Source of the DNA: Paenibacillus sp. W2I17
GTDB lineage: Bacteria; Bacillota; Bacilli; Paenibacillales; Paenibacillaceae
Length of the DNA: 64,000 nucleotides
Assembly: GCF_030815985.1 (NCBI RefSeq)
Contig: NZ_JAUSXM010000001.1
Coordinates: 4,402,001-4,466,000, forward strand
Direction: 5' to 3'
Positions within the stretch are counted from its first letter, which is position 1. Each line of letters starts with the position of its first letter. Position numbers and translations under genes: made by a program. The notes beneath the pieces are model-generated. The model did no database searches and was not told the origin of the DNA. It saw only the letters and a program-made list of their open reading frames with translations. Below, one piece after another: positions 1-7,422 of the stretch.

Positions 1-107
1 TAGCTTCACCAACCAATCTTTATATGATGGGGCACTACGTTATGTGTAGGACACTTGAACAATAAGAATACATATGTCAGCCTCACATTCCTCCAGTTCA
101 AAATGGG

Positions 108-815
108 CTAGATAATTGACCTTACTGCTTTTTGGAATTGTACTGCCCTTCCATTTGCAGGATGAGGAACATGGTGATGTTTAATGAGATGTGAGCTTAA
201 CGTGTCTGCTGACTTTCTGCCAATAGCCACGATCTGAGCATCGGGATTCAGTTGCATAAGCTGTCTGGCGAATAAAACACCTTCCTCCAACTCTGCCAAA
301 GTCGGCGTTCGATTCGTCATCCTGTTTTCAGCAGATTGATGAGGATGAAAGGGATAAATGTTCCAGAATATAAAGTCCGTTGGTTTCCACCTTGAACTGA
401 ATAACACTTCACCCCATATGATGGATGCTGTCGGTTCTGCGAAACCATACAGTGCCTGACTCCGGTTAGGTTTGGCGATATTGGGCAGACTTGTTCGGAT
501 ACCCGGCTCGCCTGAAAAAATCATCTGGTGATTCACCAGCGAGTGATTCCCGGTAACCATTCGCTCGGACGTCAGGGGTACGCCAGAGAACCTCGCCCCT
601 TGATATCCCACGGCTTCAGCAATAAAAATGTACCGAGCCTTGGACATTCGTGGTTCCAAATACCTGACCAAATGTTCCGAACGAATCTCCACCGCTTCGG
701 GGCCGATATCATAACCCATCACATAATCTCTCCAAGGATTAATCACATTTACTGGCGAGACATATGCTTGTACCCCTGCAACAAACTCGCGGATCTGTTG
801 GTGCGTTTCGCTCAT
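108..815 (-). CDS. Uracil-DNA glycosylase superfamily protein
   Basis: A 235-residue cytosolic protein of the uracil-DNA glycosylase superfamily, which removes uracil or related bases from DNA. The visible signatures are an N-terminal EAVGYQGARFSGVPLTSE stretch (about residues 66-83), which corresponds to the GEAPG-type motif that contacts DNA/uracil, and WNIYPFHPH (about 151-159), the second conserved block. The first motif is degenerate (AEAVG rather than GEAPG), so activity is not assured. The ATG is preceded by GGAGG at good spacing. It lies just beyond the displaced ssrA 3' end, so it is probably the ancestral chromosomal neighbour of ssrA rather than island cargo. Family assignment is fairly secure; substrate is unknown. 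Confidence 0.75.
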   Translation of the reverse strand: MSETHQQIREFVAGVQAYVSPVNVINPWRDYVMGYDIGPEAVEIRSEHLVRYLEPRMSKARYIFIAEAVGYQGARFSGVPLTSERMVTGNHSLVNHQMIFSGEPGIRTSLPNIAKPNRSQALYGFAEPTASIIWGEVLFSSRWKPTDFIFWNIYPFHPHQSAENRMTNRTPTLAELEEGVLFARQLMQLNPDAQIVAIGRKSADTLSSHLIKHHHVPHPANGRAVQFQKAVRSII

Positions 816-892
816 GCTTTTCTGCCTCCTTTGGGAGATTACAGAGTATATCGGGCCTGCATCAGCTTATTTTACAAAGATTATAGCATAAA

Positions 893-957
893 CAGAAAAA
901 CCACCAACCAGGACGCTGGTTGATGGTTTATGACTCTAATGGAGGCGAGGGGATCGA
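893..957 (-). repeat. Displaced ssrA 3' end with terminator (island boundary, att-like)
   Basis: This stretch repeats the end of the intact tmRNA gene and its terminator at about 5686-5755 almost base for base: the terminator arms (ACCACCAACCAG / CTGGTTGATGG), the spacer GACTCTAA, then TGGAGGCGAGGGG and the T-loop TCGAACCC. One G is missing in the T-arm relative to the intact copy, and similarity stops abruptly at about 957. A 3' tRNA/tmRNA fragment on the far side of foreign DNA is the usual footprint of tyrosine-integrase islands that target ssrA. That makes this the distal attachment-site remnant, by inference. Confidence 0.8.
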
Positions 958-1001
958 ACCCAATTTAGTACTTAAAATTATATGAAGACACAATGTATGA
1001 C

Positions 1002-1044
1002 AAAAACAAACGAAGAGACCTTGACGATCTCTCCGCTTTTGTTT
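1002..1044 (-). terminator. Intrinsic terminator after the secreted-protein gene
   Basis: On the minus strand a long stem (AAACAAA-GCGGAGAGA pairing with TCTCTTCGTTTGTTT) ends in a T run. It overlaps the stop codon of the gene ending at 1043 and closes the small island operon. Confidence 0.7.
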
Positions 1045-1900
1045 AATCGTATAATTCACCGAAACCGGCATATGTAACTACTTTATCATCAACTTCGTTT
1101 ACAGTGAATCTCATATAGGCATCCTCGACTTTTGTTGTCTTACCATGTATGGTGAGCTGTTTTCCTTTATCTTTATTTTGCCCCCATGCATCTGTGTAAC
1201 CCCATTGCTCAGAACCCAACCATGTATTGTTTCTGATTTCATATCTTACCGTGTTATCAATTCCTAAACCATTATCATTCCATTGCCGATAGTTTATAAC
1301 AACTTCACTATCTGTTGTGTTAATATCAAATGAACATATTGAATCAAAACTTCTCCCATCTACACGACCTGAAAAATTCCATGTACATCTTGTGGCTTGA
1401 ATAGTAATAGTATCAGTATTATTTTGAGGCACTACTGAACTCTCTAACTCGTCATTATCTGGAGCCTTTTGAATCTCTAAAATATCATCATTGATTGTGT
1501 GCGGGCTTTCTATTACTACCCTCATTTCCCCTTCAATATTATCAACCACAAACGGAGCTTCTGATATTGCCCCATTCTCAAAATATATTCTAACAGAGAA
1601 TTTAGTTGCCTCATTCTTTATTTGTTCACTGTCAGTTATCTCATAGTCAGTAATCCCCTCCCGATCAGAGGATAACGATCTTTGATACAAATCCTTTTTA
1701 TCATCCAAATTAGAAAATCTATAATCATGAGTGAGATCCATCATCCTATCTAAATTCTTGTCTTTAACGGCATTTAAATAATCCTCTAAGTAAAATTTCG
1801 GATCTGAATGGATATTTAGATCGCTTGAGGCACTAGCATTATGGACAGTTGTTAACATTACTAGAATACACAGAAGAATTGATAAAGATGCTCTTTTCAT
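1043..1900 (-). CDS. Secreted protein of unknown function
   Basis: A 285-residue protein with a clear Sec signal peptide (MKRASLSILLCILVMLTTV, cleavage after the A-S-A region near residue 25). The mature part has an N-terminal helical, charged segment with an NTF2-like look (YLNAVKDKNLDRMMDLTHDY, about residues 42-61) and a C-terminal beta-rich, Trp/Asp-rich half. No family is recognised with confidence. The ATG follows AAGGAG. It is the last gene of a three-gene run (2470-3195, 1914-2399, 1043-1900) inside the ssrA island, so a link to the upstream toxin-like protein is possible but not shown. AT-rich relative to the flanking core genes, consistent with transfer. Confidence 0.6.
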   Translation of the reverse strand: MKRASLSILLCILVMLTTVHNASASSDLNIHSDPKFYLEDYLNAVKDKNLDRMMDLTHDYRFSNLDDKKDLYQRSLSSDREGITDYEITDSEQIKNEATKFSVRIYFENGAISEAPFVVDNIEGEMRVVIESPHTINDDILEIQKAPDNDELESSVVPQNNTDTITIQATRCTWNFSGRVDGRSFDSICSFDINTTDSEVVINYRQWNDNGLGIDNTVRYEIRNNTWLGSEQWGYTDAWGQNKDKGKQLTIHGKTTKVEDAYMRFTVNEVDDKVVTYAGFGELYD

Positions 1901-1913
1901 ACTTACATTCTCC

Positions 1914-2399
1914 TTAATTGAATAGATTATAGTTTGATTCTATATAAGCACAATTCGATTCGATAAGGTGACTATCATAGTTATCTTCTAGGCTCTCCAT
2001 TGTCCGAGAGAAATTTATAGCAGACTCTGTAAGCCCAAAGATGAAACTTTTCTCCTCACAATTAAATAAAAAAATACTTTCCCCTCCTAGAATTTCTTCG
2101 TATTGAAGGCATACTTCAATGACGCCTGGCTCCAATTCAGTAAAATTCAAAACCATAGGCTCTACTCCAAAAGGGACTGACACCTTTTTTGAATTAATGT
2201 ATTTTGAAGCTGCATTAGTGTATGAATTCCAGATCTCAAACCCTGATTTTTCAGCAACAATTTTCTCATTCAAAAGTATGCAAATATTGTAATAGTCTAA
2301 TTTCGCCTTGGAGAAGTAATTATTATAGGTATCTTGATTTAAATCGTTCAATTCAATATTTTTGTCAGATAGTTGTACTAAAGTTTTAAAATGAATCAA
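1914..2399 (-). CDS. Small acidic cytosolic protein, candidate immunity protein
   Basis: A 161-residue acidic protein without signal peptide or membrane segments. No named family is recognised. It starts with TTG, supported by AAGGAGTGA ten bases upstream. It sits directly downstream of a secreted toxin-like gene (2470-3195) in the same orientation, which is the standard position and size for an immunity protein of a polymorphic or secreted toxin. That role is inferred from position and physical character only. An alternative is an unrelated island protein. Confidence 0.5.
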   Translation of the reverse strand: MIHFKTLVQLSDKNIELNDLNQDTYNNYFSKAKLDYYNICILLNEKIVAEKSGFEIWNSYTNAASKYINSKKVSVPFGVEPMVLNFTELEPGVIEVCLQYEEILGGESIFLFNCEEKSFIFGLTESAINFSRTMESLEDNYDSHLIESNCAYIESNYNLFN

Positions 2400-2469
2400 G
2401 CTATTTCACTCCTTAAAGTAAATAGTTAGCGAAGCCAACTTCATATAGCTTCACTAACTTTCTTTACTT

Positions 2470-3195
2470 TTATCGACTTTCAGCTACGTTCCAACCGTAA
2501 GGGTAGGCTGTAACTACCTTCAGGTTTCCATCCACCACTACTCTATAAAGCTTACCACTGTAGTATCCGTCAACTGCTACATTATTGCTATAATTGTTAA
2601 GAATTTTTTGTTTATTTTCATCACTATAATTAATTACTACTGCGATTATGTCCACTATATCTTGCATTGAAGTAGTGTCATTAAAAAATGAATTGTACTC
2701 CCGGTAGCCTAGCCCAGTCCAATATTTAGGATGGTGTTTTGACATAATGTGCTCGAAACCTCTACTTTGAGTACCGAACTCTATGGTAACTTTCTTATTT
2801 GAACCTATTAACCATAGTTCCTTTATGTTCGTATATTGTGTTGTAAGTGCAGATAAATCAAAATAATCTTTAATTGCATCCTCTACATGGTTTTCAGTCA
2901 CTTTTGCATATGTTTTAGTTGCTCCATATGCAATCCTTGCCAGATACATTATGATGCTGACAACATTCTGTGGACGAATTTCTCCATCGGTATTATTTTG
3001 TTGAAAATTAGAAGCTCTCTCAATTATCTCAAGTGTTTCCTTTTTGGTTTCTTCTGTGACCATCAGTTCTCTATTATTTTCATTCTCTGAAACATTGTTA
3101 TGGTCTGTACTTGCCGCTAACGCAAAACTGCTCATGCTAGAAAAAATCAGAGCAAATGATAAAAGCAAAGCCAAAGAAAATTTAAATTTTTTCAT
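2470..3195 (-). CDS. Secreted toxin-like protein (SAR2788-type, BECR-like C-terminal domain)
   Basis: 241 residues starting at MKKFKFSLALLLSF; this ATG is preceded by AAAAGGAGAG, unlike the longer open frame. Residues 1-28 form a signal peptide (cleavage after FALAA). A polar linker follows, then a short hydrophobic helix (about 80-100) and a C-terminal domain from about residue 135. That domain has GFEHIMSKHHP, a spaced FF-D block, and a terminal YSGKLYRVVVDG...VVTAYP. The His-rich block followed by a terminal strand with T-x-YP resembles BECR-fold nuclease toxins (barnase/EndoU/colicin-E5-like group), and the overall build resembles proteins annotated as SAR2788-family putative toxins. Both assignments are from memory of patterns. 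The next gene downstream is a candidate immunity protein. Confidence 0.55.
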   Translation of the reverse strand: MKKFKFSLALLLSFALIFSSMSSFALAASTDHNNVSENENNRELMVTEETKKETLEIIERASNFQQNNTDGEIRPQNVVSIIMYLARIAYGATKTYAKVTENHVEDAIKDYFDLSALTTQYTNIKELWLIGSNKKVTIEFGTQSRGFEHIMSKHHPKYWTGLGYREYNSFFNDTTSMQDIVDIIAVVINYSDENKQKILNNYSNNVAVDGYYSGKLYRVVVDGNLKVVTAYPYGWNVAESR

Positions 3196-3446
3196 TATTT
3201 TTTCTCTCCTTTTGTTTTTTGTTCTGTATGCTGGCCAGCAATACAAAAATTGTAAATATGTAATCCGATAATTATAGTATCACCACACCCCTAAAAAGGT
3301 AAAGTATGTAAAAAAAGAGTGTGTAAATATTTATTACTTTATATAGTCAAAGTTTCTAGTTTGAAGTTATTTTTCTGAATTTTAGACTATATTCCTTAAC
3401 TATAGAATAGACCAGTATTACTGCTTGTCTTTAAATCTCTCAATAT

Positions 3447-3730
3447 TTAGTCCAATATTCCATAATTGTCTTTGTGGGTATCTTTGGTTTGCGGAAGTTT
3501 AGGAAGCTCAGACTCCCTCTCCCATCCCACCAGAATAAAAATATTAGCCGTATCCGATTTGTTTTTCCACGTTATGTAATTCCCTGCGATTAGACCATCA
3601 AACGCTGCCATGATGTCTGCCTTGTTCCTTCCGGTCTTAATGGTCAATTCATAAAGTGTCGGAAATCGTCTGCGCCCGCTACTTAATTAAACAAGATCCT
3701 CAACATTTTACGTTCGTAATCAGATAACAT
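3447..3730 (-). pseudogene. Frameshifted small conserved protein
   Basis: A well-placed start (ATG at 3730, GGAGG upstream) opens a frame MLSDYERKMLRILFN that hits TAA after 15 codons. The adjacent frame continues with no break as SGRRRFPTLYELTIKTGRNK...ILVGWE to 3447. Joined, the two frames give a protein of about 94 residues with a likely winged-helix character (LYELTIKTGRNKADIMAAFD). The split is best read as a single-base frameshift near 3682-3690. The family is not recognised. It lies alone inside the ssrA island, which fits decaying cargo. Confidence 0.55.
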
Positions 3731-4096
3731 ATATCCGCCTCCAAAGCCGTTGTTCTGATTGGATAACATGCCAGCAAACCGGATTCCTTAACTGTCCGTG
3801 GCTGCCCCGACAATAGATCATCAGCTTTAATCATTCCGAATCCACATGCTCCGTGCATAGCGAGACGAGACAACTTAAGAATGTTGAAAATCCTCAGAGT
3901 AATGAGTGTCATGAAAATTCATTTCATATTGATGGTCCCATGGAACCTTAGTTATCTTTGAGACGAACTAATTAATACTAATGGGTAACTTTTCGATATA
4001 GACTTAACTCAAATAAAAAATTTTCATACTTGTAATCCATAAAATTAACGTTCATAACTACCTCTGAAAAAGAAAAATCTAATTATGTATGTTACA
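3731..4096. other. Island stretch without a supportable gene
   Basis: About 365 AT-rich bases between the frameshifted gene and the terminator of the ssrA fragment. A 70-codon frame at 3700-3912 has no ribosome site and overlaps the better-supported broken gene. No RNA gene or recombinase remnant is seen. Confidence 0.5.
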
Positions 4097-4155
4097 AAAA
4101 AAAATCAGATTGCTGACATCTATTGATGTTCCAGCTACCTGATTTTTTTCGCTTG
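4097..4155 (-). terminator. Terminator following the ssrA fragment
   Basis: On the minus strand a three-part stem (AATCAG/CTGATT, GCTG/CAGC, ACATC/GATGT, loop AATA) runs into eight T. It lies about 50 bases downstream of the truncated ssrA copy and differs in sequence from the terminator of the intact ssrA. This suggests the fragment arrived with its own gene end. Confidence 0.75.
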
Positions 4156-4206
4156 GAGTTACCTAAACGCCTTCAACATAGTACATACTCATTAAGTTCC
4201 ATCTTG

Positions 4207-4420
4207 GGCGAGGGGAGTCGAACCCCTGTCCGAAGATAACGGCACATAAGCTTCTATGAGTGTAGTCACAGTTTTGATGTCACCCAAGTATCGCCCCGTA
4301 ATCCGCTATACATTGAAATAGCCTGATTGTCTTCTCCAGCCCACTCCAGGAGTAGATGTGACAGTGTATCCCACTACTTGTTAGCCCCTATCCCTGTCAC
4401 ATGGGCTATTCAGGCTAGAA
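4207..4420 (-). pseudogene. ssrA': Truncated, diverged 3' portion of a second tmRNA gene
   Basis: About 215 bases align throughout with the 3' two thirds of the intact ssrA (5738-5952): the pseudoknot region, the CCCACTAC-TTAGCCCC blocks and the T-arm GGGGAGTCGAACCCC. Many scattered substitutions are present (for example ATGAGTGTAG for ACGGGTGTAG). The 5' half of the tRNA domain and the tag-encoding frame are missing. The acceptor end reads CGCCCAAG rather than CGCCTCC. It therefore cannot work as tmRNA. It is too long and too diverged for a simple core-site duplication, and is more likely a foreign ssrA end left by an integrative element. Confidence 0.8.
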
Positions 4421-4432
4421 TATTTAAAGAGA

Positions 4433-5527
4433 TTATTGTATCTCCCAAATGCCTTTTAAGCGATTAATGGTATGAATCCATTTAGATGCACGCGGCTTAC
4501 AAACGGTGTTTTGGTTTCCAAAAAAACCAATTTCCGATATAGCTACATTCGCAGGCAGAGCTTTAACCCATGCCACTTTTACAATGAACTCGGCACGATC
4601 ATCGTCACATAAGAATTCTTTAAAGTAAGCGGCATTATTGCTAAGTTGATATATATTCTGTTCAACTCCATTTTCTTCAAAGAAAACTTCATCTGCTTTT
4701 TTGGCTGTATCCGTAACTTTACCAACACCAACATAACCAACACCAGGAATATTAACCCAAACTCGGTCGCCAATAGATAACTGATTAAGTGTACGTGAGT
4801 ACCACTCTCCGCCTCCCCCTGAGATAAATCCATATTTTAAAGCATCTGACCAACTTCGACTCAATCCATCACCAAAAGAAACATAATACTCTCCGTTCCA
4901 AGGTTCCTTATCTTTAACTACAATAGATGCATTATCTAATGTCTCTTGCGGATCAATCATCCATGCACGGCTTATATATTTAGTAGCCTCCTCTTCAAAT
5001 ACAGTGAAAAAGATGACATTTATCGGTATAAGAGAGTCACTCAAGTACTCCACAATTCTTTCTGTGCTTGAATCCAATTCAGCCGCTACAATAACGATCT
5101 GATGGGAGTGATTAATACTTTCTTCTTCTAGTTTAACCTTGAATTTTGCGTAAAATTCGTCCTCTAAACTGTTTTGTTTTAGAGAGTATCTAGCTATATA
5201 TGCCTCATATATTGCGGAGATTTGACTTGCAGACAAGCCTTTAATCCACGATGCATAATCTAGTCCCTGTGCAACAACTTCTCGACTTGTTTTATGTTTT
5301 TTTAATTCAATGATAATTATTGAGCCGCTATTATCAATTGCTAATAAATCAATGTATGTATTAAATTCGGTCATGACTTGTCTTCCAATAATCAGCCAAT
5401 TTTCATCCAGTATAGCTGGATTGGATTGAATAATTTTCTCAAGTTCGATTTCTAGATTTAAAGTAACATTCTTTACTTCTCTAACCCCATCATCGGCAAC
5501 TCTCCATATTCCATGCTTGATCGCCAT
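4433..5527 (-). CDS. PDDEXK (NucS/DUF91-like) nuclease with C-terminal PUA/EVE-like domain
   Basis: 364 residues from ATG 5527 (preceded by GAGATGAT; an ATG nine bases upstream is also possible). The N-terminal half has a PDDEXK-type core: an early Glu-rich helix (LEIELEKIIQSNP), TYIDLLAID (about 53-61) with the metal-binding Asp, and IIIIELKKHKTS (about 66-77) with the E-x-K pair, then the conserved helix QGLDYASWI. This matches the endonuclease NucS/DUF91 layout. From about residue 205 a second domain has YGFISGGGGEWYSRTL and GDRVWVNIPGVGYVGVGKV, a PUA/EVE/ASCH-like beta-barrel signature used elsewhere to read modified bases. A modification-dependent restriction role is an inference. It lies alone between two ssrA copies. 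Confidence 0.7.
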   Translation of the reverse strand: MAIKHGIWRVADDGVREVKNVTLNLEIELEKIIQSNPAILDENWLIIGRQVMTEFNTYIDLLAIDNSGSIIIIELKKHKTSREVVAQGLDYASWIKGLSASQISAIYEAYIARYSLKQNSLEDEFYAKFKVKLEEESINHSHQIVIVAAELDSSTERIVEYLSDSLIPINVIFFTVFEEEATKYISRAWMIDPQETLDNASIVVKDKEPWNGEYYVSFGDGLSRSWSDALKYGFISGGGGEWYSRTLNQLSIGDRVWVNIPGVGYVGVGKVTDTAKKADEVFFEENGVEQNIYQLSNNAAYFKEFLCDDDRAEFIVKVAWVKALPANVAISEIGFFGNQNTVCKPRASKWIHTINRLKGIWEIQ

Positions 5528-5685
5528 TAAAATCATCTCATTTCATTTTCAATTTAAATCTAGCGTTTTATAATTTTATCAGTTCAAAAAATCATTGGCT
5601 AGTGTTTAATTTTATAGCTTTTATAAGATTTATGTTCTCGATTTTTAATCATCTTGAGTCCCCCCAACTATTAATTGAGTATAAA

Positions 5686-5722
5686 TTAAAAACCACCAAC
5701 CAGAACACTGGTTGATGGCTTT
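5686..5722 (-). terminator. ssrA terminator
   Basis: Minus-strand hairpin (GCCATCAACCAG / CTGGTTGGTGGT) followed by TTTTTAATT, immediately 3' of the intact tmRNA gene. It is duplicated at 897-933. Confidence 0.8.
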
Positions 5723-5731
5723 TGACTCTAA

Positions 5732-6093
5732 TGGAGGCGAGGGGAGTCGAACCCCTGTCCGAAGATAACGGCACATAAGCTTCTACGGGTGTAGTCACAG
5801 TTTTGATGTCACCCGAGTATCGCCCCGTAACCGGCTATACGTTGGGTCAGCCTGATTGTCTTCTTCAGCACACCCCAGGCGGAGATGTGACAGCGTATCC
5901 CACTACTAGTTAGCCCCTATCCCTGTCACATGGGCGATGCAGGGTAGAAGCACGCACACAGTTTCTTAGGCTGCGAAAGCGTAGTTTGTTTGTTGTTTGC
6001 CGTTTAATAGGCTTTAGCGTTGATAAAGCGGACGCGTCCCCACTACCCGCTACCCATGCTCGAACTATCCCCGTCGAATCCATAAACGCCCCC
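5732..6093 (-). ncRNA. ssrA: Transfer-messenger RNA (tmRNA)
   Basis: About 362 nt. The 5' end GGGGGCGTTTATGGATTCGA pairs with the 3' end CGCCTCC to give an alanine-type acceptor stem with the G3-U70 wobble recognised by alanyl-tRNA synthetase. The CCA is not encoded. The T-arm is GGGG-TTCGACT-CCCC. The resume frame at 6001-5966 encodes GKQQTNYAFAA followed by TAA, so the full tag would be AGKQQTNYAFAA, with a protease-recognised hydrophobic end. It rescues stalled ribosomes with SmpB, encoded about 600 bases upstream in the same orientation. Its 3' end is the insertion point of the island at 0.9-5.7 kb. The open frame at 5910-6194 is a shadow of this RNA. Confidence 0.95.
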
Positions 6094-6549
6094 TCAATGA
6101 AGAAGGGCTCCAGGATTAATCCGTGAATACGGAGCAAAGGTGCTGCACATCTTTTTCCTCCAAGGTAAAAAGATGCTTCTTTCAAACTCGGCATTCCTGT
6201 CTGCTACATGAGTAATCATAACACAGGACACATCACCGAAATAGTACAGATTGCTGGAAGACATTCCAGCTGGCTGAGCACAGATACAAGGTTATCCAAT
6301 ATAACAGGCTCAATCGTCTACATATTATACCGCGTCACCAATCGGAAGTAAAGTTTACCAGATCGGATCATGTACAAGGACACCTAAGTATTTTACCCAC
6401 GTTCCAGGCAAACTACGCAACAGCTGATAATTTAGATTCATCACCGCACTAAGCTCCATGCTCCTAGCAGTTTTCTTAGTCACACATCAATAAAAATCAG
6501 CCCACTGCACACTTCAGCTATTCACATCACATCCCCTTTCTACTAATAA
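6094..6549. other. Intergenic region upstream of ssrA
   Basis: About 455 bases between the tmRNA 5' end and the smpB terminator. The ssrA promoter must be here, but no clear -35/-10 pair stands out. No gene is seen. Confidence 0.5.
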
Positions 6550-6594
6550 TAAAAAAGCCTCAATCTTGCCCATTGCAGGGCAAACCTTGAGACT
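6550..6594 (-). terminator. smpB terminator
   Basis: On the minus strand AGTCTCAAGGTTTGCCC pairs imperfectly with GGGCAAGATTGAGGCT, followed by six T. Confidence 0.8.
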
Positions 6595-6681
6595 CCTTAA
6601 CTCATACATCAATCTTCCTAGCTCCATCACAAAAACTAACATATACACCTAAAGTAAGGCTTTTCACGCACATCGCTCCAC

Positions 6682-7164
6682 TTAACGTGCAACCTTCTGC
6701 TTCTCGCGCAGTACCCGTTGGATATCACGTTGAGCATCGCGCTTGGCTGCAGTCTCCCGTTTATCATACTGCTTCTTACCTTTACCCAGGCCAAGCAAAA
6801 GCTTTGCGTAACCATTGCGGATATAGATTTTCAACGGCACAATGCTGTACCCATCCTGTTTCGACAGCCCGAGCAGCTTGTGGATCTGCACTTTATGCAT
6901 TAGCAACTTGCGCGTACGTGTCGGATCGAGCGGATTATTTCGGTTCCCTTGTTCAAAAGGACTAATATGCATATTGTGAATATGAATCTCACCGTTTCGA
7001 ATCGTGGCAAATGCATCTCCAATATTCGCACGGCCGTTACGAAGAGATTTGATCTCCGTTCCGGTAAGCACCATGCCCGCTTCATACGTATCTTCAATGA
7101 AGTAGTCATGGGAAGCCTTTTTATTCTGTGCAAGCACTTTACTCTGTCCATCATTCTTGCCCAT
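6682..7164 (-). CDS. smpB: SsrA-binding protein SmpB
   Basis: 160 residues from [10 protein letters not shown]. This ATG has GGAGTGAGG just upstream; the longer open frame has no ribosome site. SmpB binds the tRNA-like domain of tmRNA and places it in the A site of stalled ribosomes. Family motifs are intact: N-terminal [10 protein letters not shown], the [13 protein letters not shown] strand-helix (about 30-42), HNMHISPFE, and the basic C-terminal tail ([20 protein letters not shown]) that enters the mRNA channel. It stands between rnr and ssrA, so the three trans-translation partners are consecutive. Confidence 0.95.
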   Translation of the reverse strand: MGKNDGQSKVLAQNKKASHDYFIEDTYEAGMVLTGTEIKSLRNGRANIGDAFATIRNGEIHIHNMHISPFEQGNRNNPLDPTRTRKLLMHKVQIHKLLGLSKQDGYSIVPLKIYIRNGYAKLLLGLGKGKKQYDKRETAAKRDAQRDIQRVLREKQKVAR

Positions 7165-7422
7165 GTCCTCACTCCTTCTCCGTAAAATAAGCCGGTACCA
7201 TGCTCTATAGCAGCACCCAATGTTGCACCAAGGTACCACGTGCCAGACCTTAATTGTAGCAAGTACGGCTGTTAAAATCAAGAAAGAGGCGACCTCTGCC
7301 GCCCCTCCTCATTACACCACTTTCAGACTGTGCGAAACAACACACCGGCTGAAGTGACTATTTTCTCCAACGCTTAACCTGGAGGAACGAATTGTAATCC
7401 ATTTCTCCAAGTTACGTTAGCT

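Noticed and set aside
3700..3912. 70-codon minus-strand frame in the island
   Set aside because: No ribosome site, and it overlaps the start of the better-supported frameshifted gene in another frame.
5910..6194. 94-codon open frame on the minus strand
   Set aside because: It is the tmRNA gene read through as protein; the only translated part of this RNA is the 11-codon tag in another frame.
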